A DNA stretch of 64,000 nucleotides from the NCBI GenBank assembly GCA_017430235.1, contig JAFRNH010000030.1, positions 1-64,000 on the forward strand, given 5' to 3'. Under the pieces are notes generated by a model. That model ran no database searches. It was not told the origin of the DNA and saw only the letters and a list, made by a program, of their open reading frames with translations. A program made the translations under genes and the position numbers. This document shows positions 34,085 through 42,893 of the stretch, piece after piece. Numbering within the stretch: position 1 is the stretch's first letter; every line of letters starts with the position of its first letter. The stretch comes from Paludibacteraceae bacterium. Its GTDB lineage: Bacteria; Bacteroidota; Bacteroidia; Bacteroidales; Paludibacteraceae.

Positions 34085-34870
34085 TTATCTTAAACCGTAT
34101 TTGAATCGTAATTGTGTCAACACACGCTTGGTGTCGAGTGTGAAATCGCTCTGCATAATCCATCCATAATAACCAGGATCCGTCAGCAACACCTCTGCCA
34201 CCTTACGTCCTTTGTATTTACCAAAATTGATAATCTCTTCCTTTTTCTCATTATAGATGAATCGTCCTGCAAAATCCACATTATTGTTGTGAGATGAATA
34301 TTCAGACAGGAAGTCCATGTCATTTTGCAAATCTGGATAACGGTCCAACTGAGCCTTCAACACCTCGTATGTAGCAGTAATGTCAGCCTCAGCTCCATGA
34401 GCGCCTTCCAAATCTTTGTGACAATAGAATTTATATGCAGCTGTTAACGTGCGCTGTTCTTTTTTGTTGAAAATCACCTGAACATCCACAAACTTGCTTT
34501 TGCGCAGATCAATGTCTACATCGGCACGAAGAAACTCCTCTGCCAACAATGGAATATCGAACCGATTGGAATTGTATCCACCCAAATCGCATCCTTTCAT
34601 CCACTCAGCCAATGATTTGGCAATCTCTCTGAAAGTAGGTTTATCTGCAAGATCCTCATCCGTAATATGGGTCAAATCCACCACCTCCTTTGGTAGTTTC
34701 ATCTGATTTCCTTCTGCATCGACAGGTTTCAGCCTTCTGGTTTTTATTTCCTGATCACCATTCAAACAAATCTTAATGGCTGAAATCTCTATAATACGAT
34801 CTTTTACAATATTCAAACCTGTTGTTTCCAGATCAAAAAAGATGATCGGTTTCTTTAAATTCAATTCCAT
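34085..34870 (-). CDS. DnaQ-like 3'-5' exonuclease
   Basis: 261 residues. DEDDh exonuclease motifs: Exo I FFDLETTGL, Exo II YNSNRFDIPLL, Exo III GAHGAEADITAT (histidine type). The C-terminal 60 residues (EEIINFGKYKGRKVAEVLLTDPGYYGWI) form the short DUF3820-like module often fused to these exonucleases. It may act as a proofreading or repair nuclease; dnaN immediately upstream supports a replication link, though a terminator hairpin separates the two. Confidence 0.88.
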   Translation of the reverse strand: MELNLKKPIIFFDLETTGLNIVKDRIIEISAIKICLNGDQEIKTRRLKPVDAEGNQMKLPKEVVDLTHITDEDLADKPTFREIAKSLAEWMKGCDLGGYNSNRFDIPLLAEEFLRADVDIDLRKSKFVDVQVIFNKKEQRTLTAAYKFYCHKDLEGAHGAEADITATYEVLKAQLDRYPDLQNDMDFLSEYSSHNNNVDFAGRFIYNEKKEEIINFGKYKGRKVAEVLLTDPGYYGWIMQSDFTLDTKRVLTQLRFKYGLR

Positions 34871-34880
34871 ATCAATCTAA

Positions 34881-34913
34881 AAAAAGAGGAAGCGCAATAT
34901 TTCATACGCTTCC
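34881..34913 (-). terminator. Intrinsic terminator of dnaN
   Basis: On the minus strand GGAAGCG pairs with CGCTTCC (34888-34894 and 34907-34913) followed by TCTTTTTTT. It separates dnaN from the exonuclease gene, so some transcription of the latter may be read-through. Confidence 0.8.
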
Positions 34914-34938
34914 ATATTTGTTATAAAATTTAATCTAA

Positions 34939-36063
34939 TTAATCAGGCAATTGCATTGGCATAAGCAACATCAACACATCCTCTGTATCGTTTTGCTCCA
35001 ATGGGACGATCAAACCTGCACGAATAGGATCTGAAAGTTCGATAATAACATTTTCAGAATTCAGATTATTCAGCATATCAATCAAGATGGAACATTTGAA
35101 ACCTATGCAGATAGGGCTACCCTCATAGCTACAAGATAATGTTTCAGTAGCAGAAATGGAGAAATCGAAATCCTGAGCTGAAATCACCACCTTATCATCA
35201 GCGAAATCAAGTTTCACTAAGTTGGTCGATTGATTTGCATAAACAGAGATACGACGCAATGCATTCAAGAAACCATTACGTTCGATTGTTGCTTTATTAG
35301 GATTGCTTTTTGGAATAACCGAGTTGTAATTAGGATAGGTTCCCTCCACCAATCTACAGATCATCTGATAATCTGACAAAGTGAAATAAACATTCTTGGA
35401 ATCGAACTGAATCTTTACGTCACCCGACTCCTTTGGAAGGATGGCCTTCAAAAGTGAATATGGCTTTTTAGGCAAGATGAAAGAGGTAACAGAATCACCC
35501 TTTGAAGTGATTGTCTTTATCTTTACTAATTTATGACCGTCTGTTGCGACAAAGGTTACATCCTCTGTTGTGATATCGAAATAGATACCTCCCATCACAG
35601 GTCTCAACTCATCATCGCTAGTTGCGAAAGAGGTAGCCGTGATACCCATGTTCAACACATTGGCAGGAACTGTGATAGACGAATTCTGATCTTCCAAAAG
35701 ACGCATCTTAGGGAACTCGTCAGCATTTTGTCCAATAAAGTTATATACACCAGAATTAGACTTTATAGTCATAGCGTAGCTATCATCGTTGATTGAGAAT
35801 GATAACGGTTCGTCGGAAAATTCCTTCAATGTATCCAACAAGATTTTAGCAGAAAGAGCAACGACACCACTTCCTTCGGAGCTATTCAACTCCATTGTCG
35901 TCACCATTGTTGTTTCCATATCAGCCGCTGTAATCGTCAATACCCCATCGTGCAAATTAAACAAGAAATTATCCAAGATCGGTAATGTGTTCTTGGAATT
36001 GATAACACGGCTAATTGTCTGTAAATGTGCCAATAAGTTAGCACTTGAAACTGAAAATATCAT
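34939..36063 (-). CDS. dnaN: DNA polymerase III sliding clamp (beta subunit)
   Basis: 374 residues, three repeated clamp domains of about 120 residues. Recognisable landmarks are MIFSVSSANLLAHLQTISRVINSKNTLPILDNFLF at the start, the middle-domain FATSDDELRPVMGGIYFDI and TDGHKLVK, and the C-terminal PIRAGLIVPL...LMLLMPMQL that helps form the protein-binding pocket. It tethers polymerase III to DNA. It follows gldG by 54 bases; a plus-strand CAAATATA at 36098-36105 (TATATTTG on the minus strand) offers its own -7 box. Confidence 0.95.
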   Translation of the reverse strand: MIFSVSSANLLAHLQTISRVINSKNTLPILDNFLFNLHDGVLTITAADMETTMVTTMELNSSEGSGVVALSAKILLDTLKEFSDEPLSFSINDDSYAMTIKSNSGVYNFIGQNADEFPKMRLLEDQNSSITVPANVLNMGITATSFATSDDELRPVMGGIYFDITTEDVTFVATDGHKLVKIKTITSKGDSVTSFILPKKPYSLLKAILPKESGDVKIQFDSKNVYFTLSDYQMICRLVEGTYPNYNSVIPKSNPNKATIERNGFLNALRRISVYANQSTNLVKLDFADDKVVISAQDFDFSISATETLSCSYEGSPICIGFKCSILIDMLNNLNSENVIIELSDPIRAGLIVPLEQNDTEDVLMLLMPMQLPD

Positions 36064-36117
36064 ATTATTTGTCTTTTTAATTATCTATTCTACTTTGCAA
36101 ATATAATAAAAAAAGTA

Positions 36118-37842
36118 TCATTCATTCTTGTTATCTGTCGGTAGTTTATTAACAGAAATTTCTTTTGTGTATTTCCATTTTCTAATGAAATGAAAAAGGA
36201 GTCCGAACAAGAGAATGGACAAAATAGGGACAACAATATTAAACACCTTGAAGAATTTATTCATTCCCTTCACGCGGGCTTTATTCAACAAGCGCATCTG
36301 TATCTCACGCGAGCGCAACTCCATCCATCCATCATCATCCGTAAGGTAATTGACGGCGTTCAAAAGGAAATCACTATTCCCGAATCGCTGGTTCATATAG
36401 CGGTCATAGCCCAAGGCGAGAGGCAACGCATTCGATCCTTTTCCCTGTACATCATTACAAATCACATCTCCATCAGCCACAACGATCATCTTTGTTGGCT
36501 TACTCTCCTTGATAATCTCATTAGCACCCGTAACACCTTGCGGTATCATACGGTTGGTGAAAGCAGAAGGGAAGATTCCCTCCAACGAAGCAGCCGCCAT
36601 GGCATTACGAGTATTGAAGTAAAAACCATTCTGCTCAACATTGATGACCTCCATACTGACGATGGAAGGAACGTTTTGTATATGTGTTCCTGTAGAGGTA
36701 ATCAAGAGCGGCGTCTTTCTCACCTTTTCATTTTCATTCACAAAGTCGAGGGAACTGACAAACTCTGTTTTTACAGGTGCCACGTTCTTTGAAACGGGAT
36801 GAAACGGCACAGTCAACAACAACGGAGAGTAATACCATGGCATTGGCTCATACTTAGGGGCATCCCCTTCACGTGCCGTGTTAACAGGTATCAACGAACA
36901 CTGAACATCCTGCAACAGATTGGCATTGATTCGAACACCGTAGTTGAACAGTTGATCCACCAAATTCACATCATTATCGATTCCGATCGTACGAGACGAT
37001 GTGGAGAGACTATCCAACGTAATACGAGCTCCATCCAAAATCCATAAAACACGTCCTCCCTGCATAATATATTGGTCGATCACAAACTTATCCGCCTCCG
37101 AAAACTTCTTCACCGGAGCCGCAATAATCACTGCTTCATAATCTTTCAACTCATCCACCTTTCCCGACATCACACCCCTGTCCACTCGATAGTAATGACT
37201 CAATGTCTGCATGAAGTCTGCCACCAATAGTTCTGGATACTCATCATGTCCCTCCAAAAAGACCACTTTAGGCACTTTGGTCGTGGTGATAATGCGTAAT
37301 GCGTCTGTCAACTCATACTCCAATGTCTCGATAGAGATATTCAAGTTCTCTTCTCCCGATTTGTTGGGTATATTCTTAAGCAGATTGATGTTTCGAGTTT
37401 TCCCTTTATACGATATTTTCGCCCATGGATAGACAATCTTCTGGCGGGCTTCCCCCTCTTCTTGATGATCATAGACCATAATACCTCGTATTCCCTCTTT
37501 TTCCAACTCATCATATTTCTTCTCACGAGCCTCCTTAGTAGCCCCTGCCGAAGGATTGTCAAACTGATATTTCACACTTTTTCCGGCATAGGCATCAAAC
37601 TCATCCAACATCTCAACCGTAGCCTTTCGGAGACGAAGGAACCCCGCATTTAAATCACCATCCAGATAAATCGTTACATTCAACTCATCCTCCAATCCTC
37701 TTAAGAGATTCTTGGTATTGTCTGAAAGACTATAGCGCTTTTCTGAGGTCAAATCCAATCGGAAGAAAAACCGTTCCGAAAGAAAATAAACCAAGGTGAC
37801 AACACCAATGAAAATTGCAATATGAATTAGTTTCTTCATCAT
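36118..37842 (-). CDS. gldG: Gliding motility ABC-transporter accessory protein GldG
   Basis: 574 residues from the ATG at 37842, which overlaps the gldD stop (ATGA); a GTG two codons earlier is less likely. An N-terminal helix (LIHIAIFIGVVTLVYFL) leads into SERFFFRLDLTSEKRYSLSDNTKNLL, the usual GldG opening. A large periplasmic part of the GldG/IFT52-like type follows (VVFLEGHDEYPEL, ALPLALGYDRYMNQRFGNSDFLLNAVNYLTDDDGWMELRSRE), and a C-terminal helix. In gliding Bacteroidota GldG works with the permease GldF and ATPase GldA. No gldF lies beside it here. Confidence 0.9.
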   Translation of the reverse strand: MMKKLIHIAIFIGVVTLVYFLSERFFFRLDLTSEKRYSLSDNTKNLLRGLEDELNVTIYLDGDLNAGFLRLRKATVEMLDEFDAYAGKSVKYQFDNPSAGATKEAREKKYDELEKEGIRGIMVYDHQEEGEARQKIVYPWAKISYKGKTRNINLLKNIPNKSGEENLNISIETLEYELTDALRIITTTKVPKVVFLEGHDEYPELLVADFMQTLSHYYRVDRGVMSGKVDELKDYEAVIIAAPVKKFSEADKFVIDQYIMQGGRVLWILDGARITLDSLSTSSRTIGIDNDVNLVDQLFNYGVRINANLLQDVQCSLIPVNTAREGDAPKYEPMPWYYSPLLLTVPFHPVSKNVAPVKTEFVSSLDFVNENEKVRKTPLLITSTGTHIQNVPSIVSMEVINVEQNGFYFNTRNAMAAASLEGIFPSAFTNRMIPQGVTGANEIIKESKPTKMIVVADGDVICNDVQGKGSNALPLALGYDRYMNQRFGNSDFLLNAVNYLTDDDGWMELRSREIQMRLLNKARVKGMNKFFKVFNIVVPILSILLFGLLFHFIRKWKYTKEISVNKLPTDNKNE

Positions 37843-38426
37843 TTCCACTCTAATGATTCAATCAATTGAACAATATCCTCGCGTATGTAATCAACAACGG
37901 GAGCAATAGAGTCCTTATTGGGACTTTCATTAATATAAAACGCTCCACGAAAGAAGTGCTTCACACTATCTGACATGACAAACTGAATATTGGAAGCAGT
38001 ATTTCCTTTCAACTCATACAAAACGCCATAGACTCTCCTATCATCGTTCAGATAAAGTTGTTCTGTAATAGCATCCGCTTTGGCTGTATGCGGTTTGTAA
38101 ACCAACCGACGGGAGTCTTCCGAGATAAACTGAAAATTATTATGCAACACACGATAAGTGCAATAGATATATGCATTGTATCGAGGATAAACAATATTCA
38201 TCCATACAGAATCCTTATCCAATCCTATTATTTTCACTTCCGACACATTCTTAGCATAGGTGAATTGGAAAGGGAACTCATCATTCGTATAAGAAGCGTA
38301 TTCCTTTTCAGGAAAATCAATTCGGAAATAGCCTCTCGGTTTGGGTTGTGGAGGTTCACATGATACTAAAAACACAAGTATCACAACAATCCCCATCATT
38401 ATTTTCAATAACTTACTCTTTTGCAT
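37839..38426 (-). CDS. gldD: Gliding motility lipoprotein GldD
   Basis: 195 residues. The lipoprotein signal ends at LVSC (C23), followed by EPPQPKPRGYFRIDFPEKEY, the family's diagnostic PKPRGYxRIxFP segment. The rest is a single periplasmic domain. GldD is required for gliding and T9SS function in Flavobacterium. It overlaps gldE by 14 bases upstream and gldG by four bases downstream, so the three are one operon. Confidence 0.93.
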   Translation of the reverse strand: MQKSKLLKIMMGIVVILVFLVSCEPPQPKPRGYFRIDFPEKEYASYTNDEFPFQFTYAKNVSEVKIIGLDKDSVWMNIVYPRYNAYIYCTYRVLHNNFQFISEDSRRLVYKPHTAKADAITEQLYLNDDRRVYGVLYELKGNTASNIQFVMSDSVKHFFRGAFYINESPNKDSIAPVVDYIREDIVQLIESLEWK

Positions 38427-39738
38427 CTTTTATCGTCAATTTAACTTCCTTAATTCTACGCTTATCATCTGAAACGATCTCAAAATGATATCGTCCCACT
38501 TCAACCACTTCTCCTTTAGATGGAATGTATCCTTTCAGTTCAAGAATCAATCCAGCTAACGTGTCGGCATCACCCTCAACCGATTCAAACACCTCTTTAT
38601 CAATCTGTTCTAATCGATAGAAATCAGACAATAATAACTTACCATCCAACAAATACGATGACGGGTCAATCTGGGTGATTTGATTCTCCTCCTCATCATG
38701 CTCATCGCAGATGTCGCCCACAATCACCTCAATGATATCTTCCATTGTCACAATACCAGAGGTTCCACCAAACTCATCCACGACAATCGCCATGTGGATG
38801 TGCTTCTGTTGAAACTCTTTGAACAAGTCATCGATCTTCTTGTTTTCTGGTACAAAGTAGGCTTCACGTATCAAGCTTTGCCAGTTGAAATCTTTTTTCT
38901 GATCTGTATACTGAAGAAAATCTTTAATGAAGAGGATTCCCTTCACATAATCAATGCTTTCATCATATACGGGCAGACGCGAATATTCCGACTCACGAAT
39001 GATCTTCAAAACTGTCTCAAAATCACTTTTATAATCGATGTCAACAATATCCACGCGCGGTTGCATAATCTCATCCACACTGGTCTTACCAAAATTAACG
39101 ACACCCCTCAGAATATCTTTCTCGTCCGACTCCGCATCACCCATATTGAGTGAATCAGAGATGTCGTCAATGGCAGCACTTCGTTGCGTACGTGACTCCA
39201 AACGACGTTCCACCACACCTGTCGATCGAACAAGAAGTCCGACAAGCGGACGAAAGATGACCGCAAAAAAAGAAATAATTGTAGCACCATGACAAATGGT
39301 GTATGGATTCTCCTTGCTTACTAAACGATCAGGGATAAACTCTGCGAAAACAAATAGAAGCAATAAGTTGATGATTCCAACGATTAGACATATCCAAATC
39401 CAAGAACTAATGATGTTGCTTAGAAAGAACGCGATGGAAAGGGTACTAAACGTCAGAGAAAGAACGATCATAAAATAACGAGCTATGATTACACTTCCTA
39501 ATGTGTTCAGCGGATCTTCTGACAGATTCTTCAACCGATTAAACTTAGGGTCACTCGAAATTTTCACCTCTGCCACCTCACTAACGGTCAGGGAGAAAAA
39601 CTCCGACTCGAAGAAGGAAATATATGAAAGGTGTATAAAAGATATTACCGAAATAATGGCCATCAAGCCATACAATAAGAAAGAACACACGGGTTCTTCA
39701 AATAAAAATTGAGTTGAATTAAAAAGTGGTATATCCAA
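38413..39738 (-). CDS. gldE: Gliding-associated protein GldE (HlyC/CorC family)
   Basis: 441 residues. The N-terminal DUF21 membrane domain has about four helices ([65 protein letters not shown]); then a CBS pair ([35 protein letters not shown]) and the C-terminal CorC_HlyC domain. It is the GldE version of the hemolysin-C/CorC group, judged by its place between ssb and gldD. Possible metal-ion transport; in Flavobacterium it aids GldD. Confidence 0.9.
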   Translation of the reverse strand: MDIPLFNSTQFLFEEPVCSFLLYGLMAIISVISFIHLSYISFFESEFFSLTVSEVAEVKISSDPKFNRLKNLSEDPLNTLGSVIIARYFMIVLSLTFSTLSIAFFLSNIISSWIWICLIVGIINLLLLFVFAEFIPDRLVSKENPYTICHGATIISFFAVIFRPLVGLLVRSTGVVERRLESRTQRSAAIDDISDSLNMGDAESDEKDILRGVVNFGKTSVDEIMQPRVDIVDIDYKSDFETVLKIIRESEYSRLPVYDESIDYVKGILFIKDFLQYTDQKKDFNWQSLIREAYFVPENKKIDDLFKEFQQKHIHMAIVVDEFGGTSGIVTMEDIIEVIVGDICDEHDEEENQITQIDPSSYLLDGKLLLSDFYRLEQIDKEVFESVEGDADTLAGLILELKGYIPSKGEVVEVGRYHFEIVSDDKRRIKEVKLTIKDAKE

Positions 39739-39761
39739 AGAAGTACATTTTTGTTAAACAA

Positions 39762-39788
39762 GCAAGGACGGATGTTTTCCGTCCTTGC
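39762..39788. terminator. Perfect 10-bp hairpin between ssb and gldE
   Basis: GCAAGGACGG (39762-39771) pairs with CCGTCCTTGC (39779-39788). The following minus-strand sequence (TTGTTTAAC) is only weakly U-rich, so it may be an attenuator or mRNA-stability element rather than a full terminator. Confidence 0.5.
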
Positions 39789-39859
39789 AAATATATGAAA
39801 TATTATTGAGAATATAATTACTTGACAAGCTGATGTTATTTTTTATCATCCGTAACATT

Positions 39860-40312
39860 TTAAAACGGCAAGTCGTTACTAGCATCTTCCTCTGATGGGA
39901 ATGGAGGAATCGGCTGCTGAGCAGGCTGCTCACTCGATGACGTAGTAGATGTTGATAATGGAGGGACACCACCTTCCGGACGTTTCCCTAGCAGCTCCAT
40001 TTGTTCTGCAATCACCTCCGTTGTATAACGGATATTGTTATTCTGATCCGTCCACGAACGAGTACGCAACTTACCTTCGATATACAAAGAGGTGCCCTTT
40101 CGAACACACATCTCAGCCACTTTGGCTAAGCCTCTCCATGCAACGATATAATGCCACTCCGTGCGCTCAGGAACCTCCGATCCATCCTGACGCTTAAAAC
40201 CACGATCAGTTGTAGCTAATGAAAAACTTGCAACAGGAACATCCTTTTCAACATACCTTATTTCTGGGTCTCTGCCCACATTTCCTACTAAAATTACTTT
40301 ATTAACAGACAT
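39860..40312 (-). CDS. ssb: Single-stranded DNA-binding protein
   Basis: 150 residues. The OB-fold is clear from MSVNKVILVGNVGRDPEIRY, VASFSLATTDRG, RTEWHYIVAWRGLAKVAE and KGTSLYIEGKLRTRSW. A glycine/serine/glutamine-rich linker ends in the acidic tip NDLPF that recruits partner proteins. It forms tetramers on ssDNA in replication and repair. Located upstream of gldE, as usual in Bacteroidota, but without mutY before it. Confidence 0.95.
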   Translation of the reverse strand: MSVNKVILVGNVGRDPEIRYVEKDVPVASFSLATTDRGFKRQDGSEVPERTEWHYIVAWRGLAKVAEMCVRKGTSLYIEGKLRTRSWTDQNNNIRYTTEVIAEQMELLGKRPEGGVPPLSTSTTSSSEQPAQQPIPPFPSEEDASNDLPF

Positions 40313-40428
40313 AGATTTAAAAATTTAATTGTTAAAAAATTATTTGTCGCCACAAAAATAAAAAATTATTGACGGAATTCTCCAATCTTTTTATTTTCTT
40401 TTTTAATTATTTCAAAATAATTTGTCTC

Positions 40429-41649
40429 CTACATATTATCCAAGTGAACATCACGGAATCCTAAGAAATAAAGAATCCCATCCAATCCGATAGTAGAGAG
40501 CGACTGTTGTGCATTCGCTTTTACCTTTGGTTTAGCATGAAAGGCAATACCCAATCCGGCAAGATTCAACATCGGAAGATCATTCGCTCCATCACCCACC
40601 GCAATCACCTGCTCCAACTCTATCTTCTCCACCTGTGCAATCAAGTTCAACAACTCCGCCTTACGTTTTCCATCCACGATATCGCCTAAATATCGACCAG
40701 TCAGTTTGCCATCTTGAATCTCCAACTGATTAGCATAGACATAATCCACACCAAATCTTTTCTGAAGATACTTGCCAAAATAGGTGAAACCTCCCGAGAG
40801 GATGGCTATCTTAAATCCACATTTCTTCAACACCGCCATCAAGCGATCGGCTCCATCCATGATTGGTAGATTTTCTGCTATCTCACGCATCACTGCCTCA
40901 TCCAATCCCTTCAACAAAGAGACACGGCGACGGAAACTCTCTGAAAAATCTATCTCACCACGCATTGCCGACTCTGTAATCTTACGCACTTCATCTCCCA
41001 CTCCTGCACGGTCGGCCAATTCGTCTATCACCTCCGTCTTGATCAAGGTGGAGTCCATATCAAAGCATATCAAACGACGATTTCTTCTGTACAAATCATC
41101 CTTCTGGAAGGAGATGTCCACATTTTCCTGCGATGAAATCTCCATGAATCTCGAAGAGAGCACACTTTTATCTTCCAACTCTCCACGTACGGAAAACTCA
41201 ATGCACGAACGCTCATGCTCATAATCCTCATTTAAAGAAGGACGACCTGTTAATCTTTTTATTGAGTCAATGTTCATCGATTGTTCAGCCACTGCCTTGG
41301 TCACCAACGCCATCTGCTTGGCTGTAATCACATGTCCCAACATAGTCACCACATAGCGACCCTTGCCCTGTCGATCCACCCAATCATCATACTCATTGAA
41401 CGTAACAGGTGAAAATCGTACCTGAACACCCAATTCATAACATTTGAACAATATGTCTTTCAGAATGTAACCCGACTGCTCACTATCATTTATCTTGACC
41501 ATGAAACCCAACGACAAATTGTGGTGAATATCAGCCTGTCCTACATCCAAAATGGTGGCATTGTATTTACCTAAGATTTCTGTTATAGAGGCTGTCACCC
41601 AAGGTTTATCCTCACCATGAATATTGATTAAAATGACTTCGCTAGACAT
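40429..41649 (-). CDS. serB: Phosphoserine phosphatase with N-terminal ACT domains
   Basis: 406 residues. Residues 1-180 form tandem ACT-like regulatory domains (VILINIHGEDKPWVTASITEILGKY; VTMLGHVITAKQMALVTKAVAEQ). The HAD core follows: nucleophile motif FDMDSTLI, ILSGGFTYF, and GDGANDLPML. It dephosphorylates O-phosphoserine in the last step of serine synthesis, and the ACT part is likely to sense serine or a related ligand. A good promoter lies just upstream and diverges from the leader at 41800. Confidence 0.93.
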   Translation of the reverse strand: MSSEVILINIHGEDKPWVTASITEILGKYNATILDVGQADIHHNLSLGFMVKINDSEQSGYILKDILFKCYELGVQVRFSPVTFNEYDDWVDRQGKGRYVVTMLGHVITAKQMALVTKAVAEQSMNIDSIKRLTGRPSLNEDYEHERSCIEFSVRGELEDKSVLSSRFMEISSQENVDISFQKDDLYRRNRRLICFDMDSTLIKTEVIDELADRAGVGDEVRKITESAMRGEIDFSESFRRRVSLLKGLDEAVMREIAENLPIMDGADRLMAVLKKCGFKIAILSGGFTYFGKYLQKRFGVDYVYANQLEIQDGKLTGRYLGDIVDGKRKAELLNLIAQVEKIELEQVIAVGDGANDLPMLNLAGLGIAFHAKPKVKANAQQSLSTIGLDGILYFLGFRDVHLDNM

Positions 41650-41681
41650 AATGTTCTCTTATAATTCTAAATTTGAGGATG

Positions 41682-41709
41682 CAAAGATAGCACTTTAATC
41701 TGAATCAAA
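41682..41709 (-). promoter_or_regulatory. serB promoter
   Basis: Minus-strand TATCTTTG (41682-41689) is an exact -7 box, with TTTG (41706-41709) 16 bases upstream; 32 bases to the start codon. Confidence 0.5.
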
Positions 41710-41776
41710 CCCCATTAAAACCGCATAATTCATCACATAATACCACATGGACACCTTTGTAAAATTGATAAATAAT

Positions 41777-41807
41777 TTTGTTTTTATTAAAAGATATCAT
41801 ACCTTTG
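41777..41807 (+). promoter_or_regulatory. Strong Bacteroidota promoter of a 330-base leader
   Basis: TTTG (41777-41780) and TACCTTTG (41800-41807), 19 bases apart: the best consensus promoter in the window. Transcription would start near 41814 and run toward the gene at 42141. Confidence 0.6.
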
Positions 41808-41813
41808 CAACGT

Positions 41814-42110
41814 TATGATTGAATGAACTACCTTGCATAACAATGATTTCTATCTGAAATTTACCTAATCATTAAGCTAGTTCTGTTCATCTTATTATTT
41901 AAAATTATTTGCTATGAGAACTTATATTCTGAAATACAATATAACAAATTGATTATCATGCGATAACGGTTGAGATGAAGCGTATATTTCGCATCATTCG
42001 AATAGTTGTTGTCTTCTCTCTTCATGACGATACAAGACCTATCAAGCCCGAAAAGATTTAATTTTTCTTTGTACAGGCCACTCAGTAGGGTTTGATAGGT
42101 TATTTTTTCT
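41814..42110 (+). ncRNA. Structured leader: small ORF overlapping a hairpin and T-run
   Basis: A small ORF at 41975-42061 encodes 28 residues (MKRIFRIIRIVVVFSLHDDT then RPIKPEKI). The last codons lie in the left arm of a hairpin: ACCTATCAAGCCC (42037-42049) pairs with GGGTTTGATAGGT (42088-42100) with one G-T wobble, and TATTTTTTCT follows. The stop codon is in the loop. This is the layout of a translational attenuator or of a separate small RNA ending at about 42110. Neither the peptide nor the RNA is recognised. Confidence 0.4.
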
Positions 42111-42140
42111 ACCATGATTTATACAAAACGACGGAAATAA

Positions 42141-42611
42141 ATGACTTCGTATTCAGTAGGGAAAGGTGAAGTTCGTATTCACCCTTTGGTGAACGAAAAT
42201 GATACGGACTATAAAAAACTTATCGAAATAGCTGAGTTTTTCGCCATGAAAGGAGAAACGGTCACTCTTACACCTAAAATGTCACGACGTGGGGATTTCA
42301 GATATGAACAGATATACGGAGACCTGATCGGGACCAAGTACGAAGGGAAATGCCCCGATTTGAAAGTAGGAGACAAATGGTATGAGCATGAGGGATATAT
42401 TTCTGAAAATCCCAAAAATGCCTTTAGAAACATGTTACATGACGGACTGGCACAAAGTTCCCACCTCGTTATTGATACCCCAAATTTGACCGATCACTAT
42501 ATGATTAGAAGTATTAGAGGAAAGATAGAAAGAGGAGAAAGAATAGAAGAAGTGTGGCTGAAAGATAGAGACGGAAAACTGCGTCTACTGTATAAAAATA
42601 CGAACGGCTGA
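42141..42611 (+). CDS. CdiA-C-like/BECR-fold nuclease domain protein
   Basis: 156 residues, almost entirely one compact domain: GEVRIHPLVNENDTDYKKLIEIAEFFAMKGE, TLTPKM, CPDLKVGDKWYEHEG, FRNMLHDGLAQSSHLVID and IEEVWLKDRDGKLRLLYKN. This pattern resembles the C-terminal tRNase domains of contact-dependent inhibition proteins (CdiA_C) and related phage and mobile-element ORFs. There is no secretion signal and no immunity gene recognised next to it. A toxic or regulatory RNase role is inferred. Expression would come from the promoter at 41777 through a hairpin-containing leader. Confidence 0.5.
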   Translation: MTSYSVGKGEVRIHPLVNENDTDYKKLIEIAEFFAMKGETVTLTPKMSRRGDFRYEQIYGDLIGTKYEGKCPDLKVGDKWYEHEGYISENPKNAFRNMLHDGLAQSSHLVIDTPNLTDHYMIRSIRGKIERGERIEEVWLKDRDGKLRLLYKNTNG

Positions 42612-42622
42612 CAAATGCCAGC

Positions 42623-42666
42623 CCTCGCAAGCGAGGAATCGGTAGTCATTAGCTACGGAATCCTCG
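42623..42666 (+). terminator. Hairpins downstream of the CdiA-C-like gene
   Basis: CCTCGC-AA-GCGAGG (42623-42636), and a longer imperfect stem 42632-42645 with 42653-42666 (12 of 14 pairs). No long U-run follows. The remaining gap to 42893 is featureless. Confidence 0.4.
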
Positions 42667-42893
42667 ATGCAAACATACAATAAAAATTTGAATTATCAAA
42701 AGAAAAAAATGTTCCATCTAATTTTGTAGATCATCACACATGATGTTATTTCTTTTGTTTTTGCTTTTATAAATTCATAAGATAATGTAATATTGCAAAT
42801 CAAACTGAAGGAAGGAAAAACACAAGAAATTCATCTCCAATCAACGATGACTTGCAGTATTTTCTCATTCGTTCATTCACTATCAAAAAATAA

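Noticed and set aside
41912..42115. 67-codon minus-strand ORF before the CdiA-C-like gene
   Set aside because: It runs across the hairpin and T-run of the leader, has no promoter and no protein-like pattern; the plus-strand promoter and structure explain the region better.
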